The notes under the pieces: generated by a model
What the model saw: only the letters and a program-made list of their open reading frames with translations
The model's database searches: none
What the model was told of the DNA's origin: nothing
Position numbers and translations under genes: made by a program
Part shown: piece by piece, positions 62,554-64,000 of the stretch
How positions within the stretch are numbered: the stretch's first letter is position 1
Layout: the number at the start of each line of letters is the position of its first letter
Origin: Chitinophagaceae bacterium
GTDB lineage: Bacteria; Bacteroidota; Bacteroidia; Chitinophagales; UBA10324
Length of the DNA: 64,000 bases
Assembly (NCBI GenBank): GCA_016717285.1
Contig: JADKFU010000005.1
Location: 666,501 to 730,500, forward strand
Direction: 5' to 3'

Positions 62554-63882
62554 ATGGACCAGGATAGAAAGATTTTCGTGCTCGATACTTCCGTGATTAT
62601 TTATGATTACACTGCCATACGCAATTTCAAAGAGCACGATGTAGTAGTACCCATCACGGTACTTGAAGAACTTGACAACTTCAAGAAAGGCAATGATGAT
62701 AAAAATTTCGCAGCGCGTGAATTCATCCGCTATATTGATAAGGCGAGTACGAATGATTCATTGCAGCAATGGGTAAACATCAATGGGAAAACGCATGGCA
62801 TGTTTAAGATAGCCATGGGTCATCCGAATGGTGTGGATACCGATGCCATATTTGGCGAAGTAAAAGCGGATCATAAAATTCTAAATGCAGCGCTTCGCGT
62901 TCAAAAGGAAAATCCGGGAAGAAAGGTGGTACTGGTAACGAAGGACATTAACCTGCGCATCAAAGCGAAGTCACTGAACCTTCCGGCAGAGGATTATGAG
63001 ACAGGAAAAATAAAAAGTACCGATGAATTATATACAGGCAGAACAGTGCTGGATAAATTCCCGGTGCAGGTGCTCAATCTATTGTTCCAGGAAGGACAAT
63101 GTAAAGCCTCCTTACTCTTCAAAAAATCAAAACCTGTTGCGAATCATTATTACACACTGAATCACCATGAAACTTCGGTGGTTACTGTATACAATCCGGT
63201 TTCAGGCATGCTGGAACTGGTAAAGAAGAAACCGGCTTTTAAGATACAGCCACGCAACGTTGAACAGATCTGTGCGCTCGATGCGATCCTGAATCCGAAC
63301 ATTAGTCTTGTTACGATGCAAGGTGTTGCAGGAACAGGAAAAACACTCTTGTCACTGGCCGGTGCACTCGAACAACGACGCAATTTTCACCAGATATATC
63401 TTGCAAGACCGATAGTGCCGCTCAGCAATAAGGACATTGGTTATCTGCCCGGAGATATCAAGAGCAAGTTGAACCCATACATGGAACCGTTGTGGGACAA
63501 CCTGAAGTACATTAAAAATTGTTTCAGCGAAAAGGACAAAGAGTACCGTCAGATCAACGACATGGTGGAGAATGAAAAACTGATGGTTTGTCCGCTGGCT
63601 TATATTAGGGGAAGAAGTTTCTCCAATGTATTTTTTATTGTGGATGAAGCACAGAACCTGACACCGCATGAAGTGAAGACCATCATCACACGGGCAGGGG
63701 AGAACACTAAGATCATTTTCACCGGAGATATTTACCAGATTGACACGCCTTATCTTGATTCCAGAAGCAATGGATTAAGTTATCTGATTGATAAGATAAA
63801 AGGCAGCAGGATCTATTCTCACATTACATTGGAACGTGGTGAGCGAAGTGAGTTGGCGAATTTGGCGAATGATTTATTGTAG
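62554..63882 (+). CDS. PIN-PhoH fusion protein
   Basis: 442 residues. A PIN RNase domain (about 1-150; D11 in VLDTSVIIYD, E39 in VLEELDNF, D131 in VTKDINLR) is fused to a PhoH ATPase domain (about 230-442) with Walker A GVAGTGKT (257-264) and Walker B FFIVDEAQN (about 360-368), and EVKTIITRAGENTKIIFTGD. PhoH2-type PIN-PhoH proteins act as RNA helicases/RNases. The name does not imply phosphate control here. It has its own start after the repeats. Confidence 0.93.
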   Translation: MDQDRKIFVLDTSVIIYDYTAIRNFKEHDVVVPITVLEELDNFKKGNDDKNFAAREFIRYIDKASTNDSLQQWVNINGKTHGMFKIAMGHPNGVDTDAIFGEVKADHKILNAALRVQKENPGRKVVLVTKDINLRIKAKSLNLPAEDYETGKIKSTDELYTGRTVLDKFPVQVLNLLFQEGQCKASLLFKKSKPVANHYYTLNHHETSVVTVYNPVSGMLELVKKKPAFKIQPRNVEQICALDAILNPNISLVTMQGVAGTGKTLLSLAGALEQRRNFHQIYLARPIVPLSNKDIGYLPGDIKSKLNPYMEPLWDNLKYIKNCFSEKDKEYRQINDMVENEKLMVCPLAYIRGRSFSNVFFIVDEAQNLTPHEVKTIITRAGENTKIIFTGDIYQIDTPYLDSRSNGLSYLIDKIKGSRIYSHITLERGERSELANLANDLL

Positions 63883-63923
63883 CAAGAGCAGGGACTTTTC
63901 CCGATAGGTGTGCTTCGTAGCAA

Positions 63924-64000
63924 TTACACTCCAAATTTAATATCCTCTCCAATAAACCACCTGTCGCCAATTTTCAGGCAGCGTGCGTTGGCTCTTAAAG
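63924..64000 (-). CDS. C-terminus of a leftward gene running in from the right edge
   Basis: On the minus strand a frame open from the edge ends at 63924-63926 with the residues LRANARCLKIGDRWFIGED then IKFGV. The composition is coding-like and the stop lies close after the PhoH stop, as for converging genes. Only 24 residues are in view, so no family is assigned. Confidence 0.45.
   Translation of the reverse strand, partial: LRANARCLKIGDRWFIGEDIKFGV

Overview
The window comes from a Bacteroidota chromosome, most likely an environmental member of the Chitinophagales/Saprospirales side of the phylum (lineage is inference). The evidence is gene content: two Por secretion (T9SS) type A sorting domains plus a third CxxC protein with one, a type B substrate next to a PorP/SprF protein, GldC, the PglZ response regulator PorX, DUF6089, DUF6029, DUF4834 and Omp28-family proteins, and an nrdB-nrdA order with weak ribosome-binding sites. 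No rRNA, tRNA, CRISPR array, prophage or insertion sequence was seen. Nearly all of it is ordinary, densely packed core genome.

Layout. 1-1.6 kb: the end of an HDAC-family gene, a VapBC toxin-antitoxin pair and gldC. 2-5.7 kb: class Ia ribonucleotide reductase (nrdB, nrdA). 5.8-11.4 kb: two small envelope proteins, then a PorP/SprF protein with a giant PKD-repeat type B cargo. 11.7-13.4 kb: a POT peptide transporter. 13.5-24.3 kb: a long leftward envelope cluster: alpha/beta hydrolase, CBS protein, POTRA-barrel protein, nadK, DUF6089, uppS, bamA, two OmpH/Skp chaperones, murI. 24.5-29.7 kb: pabA/trpG-like amidotransferase, CvpA, YqeY, DUF4834, carB. 30-38.6 kb: an extracytoplasmic cluster of T9SS cargo and CxxC/Rieske proteins. 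38.6-46.8 kb: GH3, lptB, recJ and the sugar-nucleotide genes galE, an extended SDR and rfbA. 47-55.4 kb: a complete phosphate system, pstSCAB-phoU-phoB-phoR reading left, and a PhoU-like/Pit pair reading right from a shared intergenic region. 55.4-64 kb: DUF2071, MscS channel, an arginase-fold protein, an HD phosphohydrolase, PorX and PhoH.

The points most worth a second look are: (1) porX is broken in this sequence by a single +1 shift near base 61978, with its conserved C-terminus intact in the next frame; (2) the pst/pit divergent region carries an 11-bp-period TGTTAA repeat placed 10 nt from a -7-like box, a candidate Bacteroidota Pho box; (3) there is a family of dispersed, REP-like GC hairpins (core GTTGCGGCGAAGCCGGAG) embedded in AT-rich flanks, including a 58-bp tandem array with an inverted copy and an octamer array; (4) a second family of low-complexity intergenic repeats recurs in at least six places; (5) the arginase-fold protein has lost two expected metal ligands.

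All functional calls rest on reading the translated sequences and recalled family knowledge; no database search was possible.
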